A stretch of 56,119 nucleotides of DNA from Streptomyces sp. sk2.1 (lineage in GTDB: Bacteria; Actinomycetota; Actinomycetes; Streptomycetales; Streptomycetaceae). The notes beneath the pieces are model-generated. The model was not told the origin of the DNA. It ran no database searches and saw nothing but the letters and a program-made list of their open reading frames with translations. Position numbers and translations under genes: made by a program. The stretch spans positions 309,841-365,959 of the forward strand of contig NZ_RDBO01000020.1 in NCBI RefSeq assembly GCF_008120935.1, written 5' to 3'. Position 1 is the first letter of the stretch, and the number at the start of each line of letters is the position of its first letter. Shown piece after piece: positions 24,066-34,103 of the stretch.

Positions 24066-25970
24066 TTGATCGAGATCACTGAGACCACGCATCCGGCGGG
24101 TCTGCGGACCGAGGAGCCGGTTCCGGTTCCTGTGGCGGTCGCGCCCGTGGCGCCGGTCGGCGGACTCGTGCCGTACGTCGACGCGTTGCCCGTGCCGCCG
24201 GTGCTCCGCCCGCAGAGCGGTGACGTGCTCCGCGAGACCGAGATCGCGCTGTCGCCCACCTGGGTGCGGCTGCACGCGCAGCTGCCGCCGACCCTGATGT
24301 GGGGGTACAACGGCACGGTGCCGGGGCCGACCATCGAGGTGCGGCGCGGGCAGCGGGTCCGGATCGCCTGGACCAACCGCATTCCCAGGGGCAGCGAGTA
24401 CCCGGTCACGGCGGTGGCGGTCGGCCCGGTCGGGCCGGGCGAACCCGCGCCGCACAACCGTCCCGGGCGCGACGGCGTCGAGCCGGACCCGGACGTGGCC
24501 GCGCTGCCCGCCTGGACGGTGACGCATCTGCACGGCGCGCAGACCGGGGGCGGCAACGACGGCTGGGCGGACAACGCGGTCGGCTTCGGCGACGCGCAGC
24601 TGTCGGAGTACCCGAACGACCACCAGGCCGCCCAGTGGTGGTACCACGACCACGCCATGAACATCACCCGGTGGAACGTGTACGCCGGGCTCGTCGGCAC
24701 CTATCTGGTCCGGGACGACGAGGAGGACGCGCTCGGCCTGCCGTCCGGCGACCGCGAGCTGCCGCTGATCCTCGCCGACCGCAACCTGGACACCGACGCG
24801 GACGGCCGGCTCAACGGGCGGCTGCTGCACAAGACGACGGTGATCACCGAGGCCGATCCGGAGACCGGCAAGCCGGTGTCGCTGCCGTTCCTCGGCCCGT
24901 ACACGACGGTCAACGGGCGCGTCTGGCCGCATCTGGACGTGGACGACGCCTGGTACCGCTTCCGGCTGGTCAACGCGTCCAACGCGCGGACCTACGACCT
25001 GGTGCTGGTCGACGAGGGGAACAACCCGGTGCCGGGTGCGATCCGGCAGATCGGCAGCGACGGCGGGCTGCTGCCGCGCCCGGTGCCGGTCGACTTCGAC
25101 GAGGTGCTGCCGGGGCTGACGATCGCCCCGGCCGAGCGGATGGACCTGCTGATCGACTTCTCGGCGCTGGCCGGGCGCCGGGTCCGGCTGGTCAACTGCG
25201 GCGGGCTCGGGCCGGGGGTGCCGGACCCGGCGGCGAACGTGCCGTTCCCGCAGGTGATGGAGTTCCGGGTGCGGGAGACGGGGCGGCGGGACGGTTTCGA
25301 GCTGCCCGAGGTGCTGTCGGGTTCCTTCCGGCGGTACGAGCACGGCCGGGTGGAGCACGGGCACCGGCTCGTGGTGCTGACGGTGCCCGGCACGGTCGGC
25401 GGCGGCGGTCACCCGGAGATCTGGGAGATGGCCGAGGTCGAGGACGCCGCCGGGGTGCGGGTGCCCTCGGACGGTGTCATCCAGGTCCGGGGCGAGGACG
25501 GCACGGTGCGCACGTACCGCAGGATCTCGCGGACCTTCAACGACGGGCTCGGCTTCACGGTCGGCGAGGGCTCGTTCGAGCAGTGGTCGTTCCTCAACCT
25601 GGGCGGTCCGACGCACCCGATGCACATCCACCTGGCGGACTTCCAGGTGATGGGCCGGGAGGCGTACGAGGTCGGCGGCTTCGACCCGGCCGTCGGCGGG
25701 ACCCGCTCCCCCGTGGCGTTCGACCACGGGACCACGATCCCGGTGGCGCCGAACGAGCAGGGCTGGAAGGACGTCTTCCGGGTGCCGGCGGGTCAACTGG
25801 TGAAGGTGATCGGGAAGTTCGACGGGGCGTACGGGCGGTTCATGTACCACTGCCATCTACTGGAGCACGAGGACATGGGCATGATGCGGCCGTTCGTCGT
25901 GATGCCGTCCGAGGCGATGAAGTTCGACCACGGCGCCGGGCACGGCGGCCACCGGGGGCACGGCGGCTGA
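24066..25970 (+). CDS. Multicopper oxidase, phenoxazinone synthase/CotA-like
   Basis: A 634-residue multicopper oxidase with all copper-binding motifs: [23 protein letters not shown] and [14 protein letters not shown]. The last of these gives the cysteine-histidine electron path and the methionine axial ligand of the type 1 site. Length and the phenoxazinone-synthase-like N-terminus ([12 protein letters not shown]) suit the PhsA/bilirubin oxidase/CotA group, which oxidises phenols, aminophenols or bilirubin with oxygen. No Sec or Tat signal peptide is visible, suggesting a cytoplasmic enzyme, and the C-terminus is glycine/histidine-rich ([13 protein letters not shown]). TTG at 24066 is chosen because GGGGGGAAG lies just before it; the ATG at 24051 contains that ribosome site. 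It stands alone, divergent from mscR. Confidence 0.9.
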   Translation: MIEITETTHPAGLRTEEPVPVPVAVAPVAPVGGLVPYVDALPVPPVLRPQSGDVLRETEIALSPTWVRLHAQLPPTLMWGYNGTVPGPTIEVRRGQRVRIAWTNRIPRGSEYPVTAVAVGPVGPGEPAPHNRPGRDGVEPDPDVAALPAWTVTHLHGAQTGGGNDGWADNAVGFGDAQLSEYPNDHQAAQWWYHDHAMNITRWNVYAGLVGTYLVRDDEEDALGLPSGDRELPLILADRNLDTDADGRLNGRLLHKTTVITEADPETGKPVSLPFLGPYTTVNGRVWPHLDVDDAWYRFRLVNASNARTYDLVLVDEGNNPVPGAIRQIGSDGGLLPRPVPVDFDEVLPGLTIAPAERMDLLIDFSALAGRRVRLVNCGGLGPGVPDPAANVPFPQVMEFRVRETGRRDGFELPEVLSGSFRRYEHGRVEHGHRLVVLTVPGTVGGGGHPEIWEMAEVEDAAGVRVPSDGVIQVRGEDGTVRTYRRISRTFNDGLGFTVGEGSFEQWSFLNLGGPTHPMHIHLADFQVMGREAYEVGGFDPAVGGTRSPVAFDHGTTIPVAPNEQGWKDVFRVPAGQLVKVIGKFDGAYGRFMYHCHLLEHEDMGMMRPFVVMPSEAMKFDHGAGHGGHRGHGG

Positions 25971-25994
25971 CCGGTCGGCCGGACCGTCGGCGGG

Positions 25995-26017
25995 CCCCGC
26001 GGGATCGTTCCGCGGGG
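25995..26017. terminator. Terminator between the multicopper oxidase and gntR
   Basis: CCCCGCGG (25995-26002) pairs with CCGCGGGG (26010-26017) around a 7-base loop, 24 bases after the oxidase stop and between convergent genes. Confidence 0.65.
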
Positions 26018-26083
26018 GCCGCCGCGCGTCCGGGACTCCCGCCGCGGGCGGTGGTCCGGGCCGGTGGTCCGGGGCGGAGGGGG

Positions 26084-26785
26084 TCAGGGCGCGAGGACGT
26101 CCAGTTCGTGCAGGGCGCCCACCGCGATCTCCTTCGTCAGCCGCTCCGCCTCGGCGGCGTCGCCCTCGCGCACCGCTTCGGCGACCCGGACGTGGAGGGT
26201 GACGGCCGCCGGGTCGGGGTCCTCGAACATCACCTGGTGGTGGGTGCGGCCCGCCAGGACCTCGGCGACGACGTCGCCGAGCCGCGCGAACATCTCGTTG
26301 CCGGAGGCATTGAGCACGATCCGGTGGAACGCGATGTCGTGTTCCAGGTAGCCCTCCAGCTGCTGGCCGCGCGAGGTGGCGACCATGCCGAGCGCGCACT
26401 CGGTGAGGGCCGCGCACTGCTCCGGGGTGGCGTGGCGGGCGGCGAGGCCGGCCGCGACCGGTTCGACGGCCGAGCGCAGCACGGTCAGGGAGCGCAGCTG
26501 GCGCGGGCGGTCGCTGCCGGCCAGCCGCCACCGGATGACCTGCGGGTCGTACACGTTCCACGTCTCGGTGGGCCGCACGGTCACGCCGACCCGGCGCCGG
26601 GACTCGACCAGGTGCATGGACTCCAGCACGCGGACCACCTCGCGCACGACGGTGCGCGAGACGTCGAAGCGCCGGGCGAGCTCGTCGGTGCGCAGCACCT
26701 GTCCCGGCTCGTGCACCCCCGCGGCGATCTCCAGACCCAGGGTGTCCAGCACGTGTGTATGCAGCCCGGGGCCCCGTGTGGTCAT
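26084..26785 (-). CDS. gntR: GntR/FadR-family repressor of the gluconate operon
   Basis: A 233-residue regulator. The N-terminal winged helix-turn-helix (residues about 8-70: LRTDELARRFDVSRTVVREVVRVLESMHLV) is followed by an all-helical FCD effector domain. The FCD metal-binding residues are likely in EHDIAFHRIVLNASGN and the H of THHQVMF. It is divergent from gntK-gntP, and two inverted copies of a GTACGAC element lie between them, so it probably represses both directions until gluconate or 6-phosphogluconate binds. The ATG at 26785 (MTTRGPGLHTHVL) is chosen over 26806. In S. coelicolor the matching gene, as I recall, is SCO1678. Confidence 0.92.
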   Translation of the reverse strand: MTTRGPGLHTHVLDTLGLEIAAGVHEPGQVLRTDELARRFDVSRTVVREVVRVLESMHLVESRRRVGVTVRPTETWNVYDPQVIRWRLAGSDRPRQLRSLTVLRSAVEPVAAGLAARHATPEQCAALTECALGMVATSRGQQLEGYLEHDIAFHRIVLNASGNEMFARLGDVVAEVLAGRTHHQVMFEDPDPAAVTLHVRVAEAVREGDAAEAERLTKEIAVGALHELDVLAP

Positions 26786-26822
26786 GGGCACCAGCCTAAG
26801 GGGCACCTTCCGGGAACAAAAA

Positions 26823-26861
26823 GTACGACGTTTACGTCACAGCATCTTGAATAAGTCGTAC
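26823..26861. promoter_or_regulatory. Candidate GntR operator pair between gntR and gntK
   Basis: GTACGAC (26823-26829) and its inverse GTCGTAC (26855-26861) are 25 bases apart. Each sits in a similar context (AAGT...CGTTT), so they may be two separate sites for a dimeric regulator. They lie between the divergent gntR and gntK starts, in a locally AT-rich stretch that also holds the gntK promoter. Confidence 0.6.
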
Positions 26862-26930
26862 GTTTGGGTTTCAGTAGCGCGACGGACCGGTGTCGAGGAA
26901 GACATCGACGAAGACTGCGAGGCACCACCA

Positions 26931-27440
26931 ATGAGCACCCCCCACGTCATCGTGGTGATGGGCGTGGCAGGGACCGGCAAGACCACGATCGGCCCCCTGC
27001 TCGCCGCCGGACTGGGCGTTCCGTACGCCGAGGGCGACGACTTCCATCCCGCGGCGAACATCGCCAAGATGTCGGCCGGCGTCCCGCTGGACGACGAGGA
27101 CCGGTGGCCCTGGCTCGACGCGATCGGCCGGTGGGCGCACGGCCGGGCGGGGCTCGGCGGAGTGGTGAGCAGCTCGGCTCTCAAGCGGGTCTACCGGGAC
27201 CGGCTGCGGGACGGGGCCCCGGACGCGGTCTTCCTCCATCTGACCGGCGACCGGTCCCTGATCGAGAAGCGCATGGCGGAGCGCAAGGGGCACTTCATGC
27301 CCACCGCGCTGCTCGACTCGCAGTTCGCCACCCTGCAGCCGCTGCGGGAGGACGAGGCCGGGGTCTCGGTCGACGTGTCCGGCACCCCCGAAGAAATCAC
27401 CCAGCGGGCCGTCGCCGCGTTGCGCCGGCTCGACGACTAA
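26931..27440 (+). CDS. gntK: Gluconokinase
   Basis: A 169-residue cytoplasmic P-loop kinase that phosphorylates D-gluconate to 6-phosphogluconate, feeding the pentose phosphate pathway. VVMGVAGTGKTTIG (residues 8-21) is the Walker A loop. EGDDFHPAANIAKM and GVPLDDEDRWPWL are diagnostic gluconokinase segments, and SSALKRVYRDRLR follows. The length is normal for the GntK family. The ATG at 26931 matches the family start MSTPHVIVVMGVAGTGKTT; longer upstream readings are shadow. The permease gene follows after 11 bases, so the two form one transcript controlled by the divergent gntR. Confidence 0.95.
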   Translation: MSTPHVIVVMGVAGTGKTTIGPLLAAGLGVPYAEGDDFHPAANIAKMSAGVPLDDEDRWPWLDAIGRWAHGRAGLGGVVSSSALKRVYRDRLRDGAPDAVFLHLTGDRSLIEKRMAERKGHFMPTALLDSQFATLQPLREDEAGVSVDVSGTPEEITQRAVAALRRLDD

Positions 27441-27451
27441 GGACCACCACC

Positions 27452-28849
27452 GTGACCAGTCTCAGCGTCGAGACGCTGGCAGCGGACGCCGCCGAACCGA
27501 TCACCTCGGCAGGCAACGCTCAGTTGGGCATCGCAGTCCTGGCGGGCATCGCCGTCATCGTCCTGCTCATCACCAAGTTCAAGGTGCACGCGTTCCTCGC
27601 GCTGACCATCGGCTCGCTGGCGCTCGGTTCGTTCGCCGGGGCCGCCCCGGCGAAGACGATCGCCAGTTTCACCACCGGCCTCGGCTCGACCGTCGCGGGC
27701 GTCGGCGTGCTGATCGCGCTCGGCGCGATCCTGGGCAAGCTGCTGGCCGACTCCGGCGGCGCGGACCAGATCGTCGACACCATCCTCGCCCGGGCGAGCG
27801 GGCGGGCCATGCCGTGGGCGATGGTGCTGATCGCCTCGATCATCGGCCTGCCGCTGTTCTTCGAGGTCGGGATCGTGCTGCTGATCCCGGTGGTGCTGCT
27901 CGTCGCGAAGCGCGGCAACTACTCCCTGATGCGGATCGGCATCCCGGCGCTGGCCGGCCTCTCCGTGATGCACGGGCTGATCCCGCCGCACCCCGGCCCG
28001 CTGGTGGCGATCGACGCCCTGGACGCCAACCTCGGCGTCACGCTGGCGCTGGGCGTGCTGGTCGCGATACCGACCGTGATCATCGCGGGGCCGGTCTTCT
28101 CCCGCTACGCGGCGCGCTGGGTGGACATCGAGGCGCCGGAGAAGATGATCCCGCAGCGGCCCTCGGAGGACCTGGACCGCCGTCCCGGCTTCGGCGCCAC
28201 CCTGGCGACGATTCTGCTGCCCGTCGTGCTGATGCTGGTCAAGGCCCTGGTCGACATCGTCGTGGACGACCCGGAGCAGGGTGTCCAGCGGGTCACCGAT
28301 GTGATCGGCTCGCCGCTGATCGCGCTGCTCGCGGCCGTCGTGGTCGGCATGTTCACGCTGGGCCGGGCGGCCGGTTTCTCCAAGGACCGGCTCTCCGTCA
28401 CCGTCGAGAAGTCCCTGGCCCCGATCGCGGGCGTACTGCTGATCGTGGGCGCGGGCGGCGGTTTCAAGCAGACCCTCATCGACGCCGGTGTGGGCCGGAT
28501 GATCCTGGACTTCTCCGAGGACTGGTCGATTCCCGCGCTGTTGCTGGGCTGGCTGATCGCCGTCGCGATCCGGCTCGCGACCGGTTCGGCGACCGTGGCC
28601 ACCATCTCGGCGGCCGGTCTGGTCGCCCCGCTGGCCGCCGACATGTCCACGACCCACGCCGCCCTGCTGGTCCTCGCCGTCGGCGCCGGCTCCCTCTTCT
28701 TCAGCCATGTCAACGACGCCGGTTTCTGGCTGGTGAAGGAGTACTTCGGCATGAGCGTCGGCCAGACGGTGAAGACCTGGTCGGTCATGGAGACCATCAT
28801 CTCCGTGGTCTCCCTCGTCTTCGTCCTGCTGCTGTCGCTGATCCTCTAG
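27452..28849 (+). CDS. gntP: Gluconate permease, GntP family
   Basis: A 465-residue integral membrane symporter with about 12-14 hydrophobic helices (for example LGIAVLAGIAVIVLLITKF, then LALTIGSLALGSFAG). GntP signatures are GVGVLIALGAILGKLLADSGGA, MHGLIPPHPGPL and the late FFSHVNDAGFWLVKEYFGM. It takes up gluconate with protons. The GTG at 27452 lies 11 bases after the gntK stop and is followed by MTSLSVETLAA-type sequence. The frame remains open upstream through gntK, but those residues are shadow. This completes the gntR/gntK-gntP locus, matching the arrangement I recall in S. coelicolor. Confidence 0.95.
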   Translation: MTSLSVETLAADAAEPITSAGNAQLGIAVLAGIAVIVLLITKFKVHAFLALTIGSLALGSFAGAAPAKTIASFTTGLGSTVAGVGVLIALGAILGKLLADSGGADQIVDTILARASGRAMPWAMVLIASIIGLPLFFEVGIVLLIPVVLLVAKRGNYSLMRIGIPALAGLSVMHGLIPPHPGPLVAIDALDANLGVTLALGVLVAIPTVIIAGPVFSRYAARWVDIEAPEKMIPQRPSEDLDRRPGFGATLATILLPVVLMLVKALVDIVVDDPEQGVQRVTDVIGSPLIALLAAVVVGMFTLGRAAGFSKDRLSVTVEKSLAPIAGVLLIVGAGGGFKQTLIDAGVGRMILDFSEDWSIPALLLGWLIAVAIRLATGSATVATISAAGLVAPLAADMSTTHAALLVLAVGAGSLFFSHVNDAGFWLVKEYFGMSVGQTVKTWSVMETIISVVSLVFVLLLSLIL

Positions 28850-28866
28850 CGGCGGCGGCCTCCCGC

Positions 28867-28904
28867 ACGGTCCTCCTCCCACCGGGGTTCGCCCCGGGGA
28901 CCGT
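28867..28904 (+). terminator. Probable terminator after gntP
   Basis: A two-part stem: ACGGTCC (28867-28873) pairs with GGACCGT (28898-28904), and inside it CCGGGG-TTCG-CCCCGG (28882-28897) forms a stable tetraloop hairpin. It starts 18 bases after the stop. The rest of 28905-29099 is GC-rich with no feature I recognise. Confidence 0.65.
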
Positions 28905-29099
28905 CCCCGACGGCGCCCGTCGGCCCGGTGCGCACGCCTCGGCGTGCCCCGGGTCCGGCGGGCGCCGTCGCCGTGTCGGGCCGCGGGCCGCGCCGGCCGC
29001 GCTCCTCGCGCCAACTGCGGCCCTCGCGCACCGGGTTGGCGTCCGGGGCCCGGGCTCGCCCCGCCGCCGGGCCCGGCGACGCGTGCCAGACTTGGCGCC

Positions 29100-29549
29100 A
29101 TGTCGAACCGTGAACCCCTCAAGCCCTTCCTGCTCGCCTTCCCGGGACCGCTGCGCGATCAGCTGGTCGGGGCGGTCCTCACCGGTGTGAAGGTCTCGAC
29201 GACCGGGCTGCTCGCGGAGTACGAGGCGGAGCGGGAGGAGCTGCCGCCGGTGGGCGAGCGGTCCGCGCTGATCGACTCGGACGGCCGGGAGACCGCGGTG
29301 CTGGAGGTGTCGGAGGTACGGGTGCTGCGTCTGGGGGACGTCGACCTCCAGCACGCGATCGACGAGGGCGAGGGCTACACCTCGGTGGCCGAGTGGCGTG
29401 CGGGCCACGAGAAGTTCTGGCACAGCGACGAGATGCGGGAGGCGCTCGGCGACCCGGAGTTCACCGTCGACGACGACACCATGGTCGTCGCCGAACGGTT
29501 CCGCGTCGTCGAACTGCTGGACCCCGTCGTGGGGGCCGAGGAGCGGTAG
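29100..29549 (+). CDS. ASCH domain protein
   Basis: A 149-residue cytoplasmic protein. FPGPLRDQLVGAVLTGVKVSTTGLLAEYE near the start and VLEVSEVRVLRLGDVDLQHAIDEGEGYTSVAEWRAGHEKFW in the second half fit an ASCH (PUA-like beta-barrel) domain, thought to bind RNA; some members hydrolyse N4-acetylcytidine. The ATG at 29100 (MSNREPLKPFLLAF) is the conserved start; the frame from 28944 adds only arginine/proline-rich shadow sequence. No ribosome site of note. It stands alone between gntP and the convergent flavin dehydrogenase. Specific function unknown. Confidence 0.82.
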   Translation: MSNREPLKPFLLAFPGPLRDQLVGAVLTGVKVSTTGLLAEYEAEREELPPVGERSALIDSDGRETAVLEVSEVRVLRLGDVDLQHAIDEGEGYTSVAEWRAGHEKFWHSDEMREALGDPEFTVDDDTMVVAERFRVVELLDPVVGAEER

Positions 29550-29580
29550 GCGGCGAGCGCCGGAACCGCCGGAGTCCGGG

Positions 29581-29692
29581 CGGGCGGGACGGACGGGACG
29601 GGACGGACGGGACGGACGGGACGGCCCGCCGTGTCCGGGCAGGCCCGGGCGCGGCGGCCCGGGCCGTCCGGAAAGCGGTCCGTCCCGTCCCG
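29581..29692. repeat. GGGAC/GGAC simple-repeat tract with a distant inverted copy
   Basis: 29586-29625 is an irregular run of GGGAC and GGAC units. A 15-base stretch of it (29594-29608) is perfectly complementary to 29678-29692, about 70 bases away. The tract lies between convergent stops (29549 and 29789) and holds no gene that I can support. It could form a long hairpin acting as a terminator, or simply be a slippage-prone spacer. Confidence 0.5.
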
Positions 29693-29788
29693 CCGCTCCG
29701 GACGGTTCGGGCGGGTCGGACGGACCGGGGCGGGACCGTCCGGGCGGACGGGTCGGTCCGGCCGCCCCCCGGCCCTCCGCGGGCCGCC

Positions 29789-31444
29789 TCAGACGACGGC
29801 CTGCGCCGCCGCCCGGCCCGCCGCGCGTCCGGAGAAGATGCAGCCGCCGAGGAAGGTCCCCTCCAGCGAGCGGTAGCCGTGCACCCCGCCGCCGCCGAAA
29901 CCGGCCGCCTCCCCCGCCGCGTACACCCCCGGCAGGGGCGTGCCGTCCGCGGTCAGGACCCGGGAGGACAGGTCCGTCTCCAGCCCGCCGAGCGACTTGC
30001 GGGTCAGGATGTTCAGCCGTACGGCGATCAGCGGGCCGGCGTCGGGGTCCAGGATGCGGTGCGGCGGCGCCGTACGGATCAGCTTGTCGCCGAGGTAGGC
30101 GCGGGCCCCGCGCATCGCGGTGATCTGGAGGTCCTTGGTGAACGGGTTGGTGATCTCCCGGTCCCGGGCGATGATCTCGCGGCGCAGTTCGGCCTCGTCG
30201 ATCAGCGGTTCGCCGGTGAGCGCGTTCATGCCCCGGACCAGGGCGGCGAGGTCCTTCTCGACGACGAAGTCCACGCCGTTGTCCATGAACGCCTTCACCG
30301 GCGCCGGTACGTCCGCGCGGGCCCGGCCGATCACGCCGCGGATCGACTTCCCGGTCAGGTCGGGGTTCTGCTCGGAGCCGGAGAGTGCGAACTCCTTGCC
30401 GATGATCTTCCGGTCGAGGACGAACCAGGTGTGGTCGTGGCCCGACCTCATGATGTGTTCGAGGGTGCCGAGGGTGTCGAAGCCCGGGAAGAGCGGGACC
30501 GGCAGCCGCTTGCCGCGGGCGTCGAGCCAGAGCGAGGAGGGCCCGGGCAGGATCCGGATGCCGTGCTTGGCCCAGATCGGGTTCCAGTTCTCGATGCCCT
30601 CGGTGTAGTGCCACATGCGGTCGCGGTTGATGTGGTGGGCGCCCGCCTTCTCGGCGACGCCGAGCATGAGGCCGTCGACGTGGGCGGGGACGCCGGAGAG
30701 CATCTTCGCGGGCGGGGTGCCCAGCCGGGCGGGCCACTGCTCGCGCACCAGGTCGTGGTTGCCGCCGATGCCGCCGGAGGTGACGATCACCGCCTGGGCC
30801 CTCAGCTCGAACGTGCCGGTCGCCCGGCGGCTGCTCGCGGTGCCGCGGGCCGCCGCGCTCTGCTCCAGCACCTCGCCGGTCACCGTGTCGACGGTGCCCG
30901 CGGTGCGGCCGAGCCCCGTGACCCGGTGCCGGAACCGGAACCGTACGAGGCCCTTGGCGGCGCCCGCGCGCACCCGGCGCTCGAAGGGGGCGACGATGCC
31001 GGGGCCGGTGCCCCAGGTGATGTGGAAGCGGGGCACGGAGTTGCCGTGGCCGTTCGCGTCGTAGCCGCCGCGCTCGGCCCAGCCGACGACGGGGAAGATC
31101 CGCAGCCCCTGGGCGTGCAGCCAGGAGCGCTTCTCGCCGGCCGCGAAGTCGACGTACGCCTCGGCCCACTTCCGCGGCCAGTGGTCCTCCTCGCGGTCGA
31201 AGCCCGCCGTGCCGAGCCAGTCCTGGAGGGCCAGCTCGTGGCTGTCCTTGATCCGCATCCGGCGCTGCTCGGGCGAGTCGACGAGGAAGAGCCCGCCGAA
31301 GGACCAGTGCGCCTGACCGCCGATCGACTGCTCGGGCTCCTGGTCGAGCAGGATCACCGAGCGGCCCGCGTCGACCAGTTCGGCGGTGGCCACCAGACCG
31401 GCGAGTCCTGCCCCGATCACGATCACGTCAGCGTCGTACGCCAT
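29789..31444 (-). CDS. FAD-binding dehydrogenase (fumarate reductase/3-ketosteroid dehydrogenase-like)
   Basis: A 551-residue flavoprotein. DADVIVIGAGLAGLVATAELVDAGRSVILLD is the FAD-binding Rossmann motif at residues 4-34, and the late LPGVYAAGEAAGFGGGGVHGYRSLEGTFLGG closes the FAD site. In between, VTSGGIGGN and NPFTKDLQ are typical of proteins labelled 'FAD-binding dehydrogenase' in actinobacteria, related to the flavoprotein subunit of fumarate reductase and to KstD-type steroid dehydrogenases. The substrate is unknown. The ATG at 31444 gives the conserved MAYDADVIVIGAG; the longer frame to 31621 is rejected. It is divergent from a DMT transporter gene. Confidence 0.87.
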   Translation of the reverse strand: MAYDADVIVIGAGLAGLVATAELVDAGRSVILLDQEPEQSIGGQAHWSFGGLFLVDSPEQRRMRIKDSHELALQDWLGTAGFDREEDHWPRKWAEAYVDFAAGEKRSWLHAQGLRIFPVVGWAERGGYDANGHGNSVPRFHITWGTGPGIVAPFERRVRAGAAKGLVRFRFRHRVTGLGRTAGTVDTVTGEVLEQSAAARGTASSRRATGTFELRAQAVIVTSGGIGGNHDLVREQWPARLGTPPAKMLSGVPAHVDGLMLGVAEKAGAHHINRDRMWHYTEGIENWNPIWAKHGIRILPGPSSLWLDARGKRLPVPLFPGFDTLGTLEHIMRSGHDHTWFVLDRKIIGKEFALSGSEQNPDLTGKSIRGVIGRARADVPAPVKAFMDNGVDFVVEKDLAALVRGMNALTGEPLIDEAELRREIIARDREITNPFTKDLQITAMRGARAYLGDKLIRTAPPHRILDPDAGPLIAVRLNILTRKSLGGLETDLSSRVLTADGTPLPGVYAAGEAAGFGGGGVHGYRSLEGTFLGGCIFSGRAAGRAAAQAVV

Positions 31445-31646
31445 GGGTGGTCCCATCCTGTCGGGGCGATCCGGTCGCGGCCGTGGTCCGGTTCCGGAGC
31501 CGGAAGTTACTGGTGCGTCAGATCTTCGGCACCCGGCCGCCGCGACGTCAACCGCCCGGTCGGCGGCGCTCCGGCCGCGTCCTGGGGACGCAGACGTTAT
31601 CGTCGGTACAAATCCACCCACTTCTGGCCTGACTCGAGGTAGAAGC

Positions 31647-32540
31647 GTGTCGGTGCCGGTCCTCCTCCTCGCCGTGAGCGCCGCCTGCTGTCTGGGATTC
31701 GGCTTCGTCCTCCAGCAGGCCGCCGCCTCGCACGCCCCGAGGAGCGACTACCTCTCCCCCCGGCTGCTGCTGGACCTGATGCGGGTGCCGAGCTGGCTGG
31801 CCGGGATCGGGCTGATGGTCTGCGGCATGGTGCTGGGCGCCCTGGCCCTGGGCAAGGGCGAGGTGTCCGTCGTCGAGCCGCTCCTCGCGACCAATCTGCT
31901 CTTCGCGATGGCCCTGTCCCGGCACCGCACCGGCCAGCGGCTCGGCCGGCAGGGCTGGGCCGGGCTCTGGCTGCTGGCCGGCGGGGTCGCGGTCTTCCTG
32001 CTGGCGGGCCGGCCGCAGGGCGGCGAGGCGGTGTCCAGCGCACTGCGGCACTGGTCGGTGATCGGCGCGGTCGTGGGGACCGCCCTGCTGCTCACCGCGG
32101 TCGCCCGGCGCTCCGCTTCGGGGGTCGCCCCGGCCCTGCTCGCGGTGGCGGCCGGTCTGCTGTACGGACTCCAGGACGCCCTCACCCGGGTGAGCGGGCA
32201 GCTGCTGTCCGACGGCGGGTGGGAGGCGCTGGTGACGGGGTGGCAGCCGTACGCCGTGCTGGCGCTGGGGGTCACCGGACTGCTCCTGGTGCAGAGCGCG
32301 TTCGAGACGGGCCCGCTGCGGGTCTCGCTGCCCCCGCTGACCGCCTCCCAGCCGCTGGCCGGGATCGCCTGCGGGGTCGGTTTCCTCGGCGACCGGTTGC
32401 GCACCGACGCCGGTGCGCTGGCCTGGCAGGCGGTCGGGCTCGTCGCGATCGTCGTCGGGATCGTGCTGCTCGGGCTGCACCCGGCGATGCCGGAGGGGCC
32501 CGTGGGCGGGCGCCGCGAGAAGAGTCTCCAGCCGCACTGA
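31647..32540 (+). CDS. DMT-superfamily (EamA-like) membrane transporter
   Basis: A 297-residue membrane protein with about nine to ten hydrophobic helices, including VLLLAVSAACCLGFGFVLQQ, LAGIGLMVCGMVLGALALG, SVIGAVVGTALLLTAVA and AVGLVAIVVGIVLLGL. The arrangement of two repeats of short helices fits the drug/metabolite transporter superfamily. The VEPLLATNLLFAMALS and LPPLTASQPLAGIACGVGF segments are typical. The transported compound is unknown. The GTG at 31647 follows GAGGTAG at good distance. It is followed 67 bases later by a TetR gene, but a separate operator-containing promoter lies between them. Confidence 0.85.
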   Translation: MSVPVLLLAVSAACCLGFGFVLQQAAASHAPRSDYLSPRLLLDLMRVPSWLAGIGLMVCGMVLGALALGKGEVSVVEPLLATNLLFAMALSRHRTGQRLGRQGWAGLWLLAGGVAVFLLAGRPQGGEAVSSALRHWSVIGAVVGTALLLTAVARRSASGVAPALLAVAAGLLYGLQDALTRVSGQLLSDGGWEALVTGWQPYAVLALGVTGLLLVQSAFETGPLRVSLPPLTASQPLAGIACGVGFLGDRLRTDAGALAWQAVGLVAIVVGIVLLGLHPAMPEGPVGGRREKSLQPH

Positions 32541-32582
32541 GCGGCCCCGCCCGGCCGCGGGAACGCCCGCACTGGTTTTTAA

Positions 32583-32597
32583 TAATGGCCAGCATTA
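32583..32597 (+). promoter_or_regulatory. Candidate autoregulatory operator TAATGGCCAGCATTA of the TetR gene at 32608
   Basis: A palindrome with arms TAATG and CATTA and a 5-base centre lies 11-25 bases before the TetR start, in an unusually AT-rich patch (TTTTTAATAATGG). The position suits autorepression overlapping the -10 region. The TetR start has no evident ribosome site, so the message may be leaderless. Confidence 0.5.
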
Positions 32598-32607
32598 GAA
32601 TGCCCGC

Positions 32608-34069
<1,462 letters not shown>

Positions 34070-34103
34070 TCGTCCGGCGGTGTCCTGCTGTTGGATGGGG
34101 ATC

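Noticed and set aside
26931..28849. Single long fused gluconokinase-permease frame from 26864
   Set aside because: The permease frame is open through gntK, but gntK is complete in another frame with its own stop at 27440 and the permease has a GTG 11 bases later. The fused reading is shadow.
28905..29099. N-terminal extension of the ASCH protein or a small gene
   Set aside because: The frame is arginine/proline-rich, the conserved protein starts at 29100, and no ribosome site supports an earlier start.
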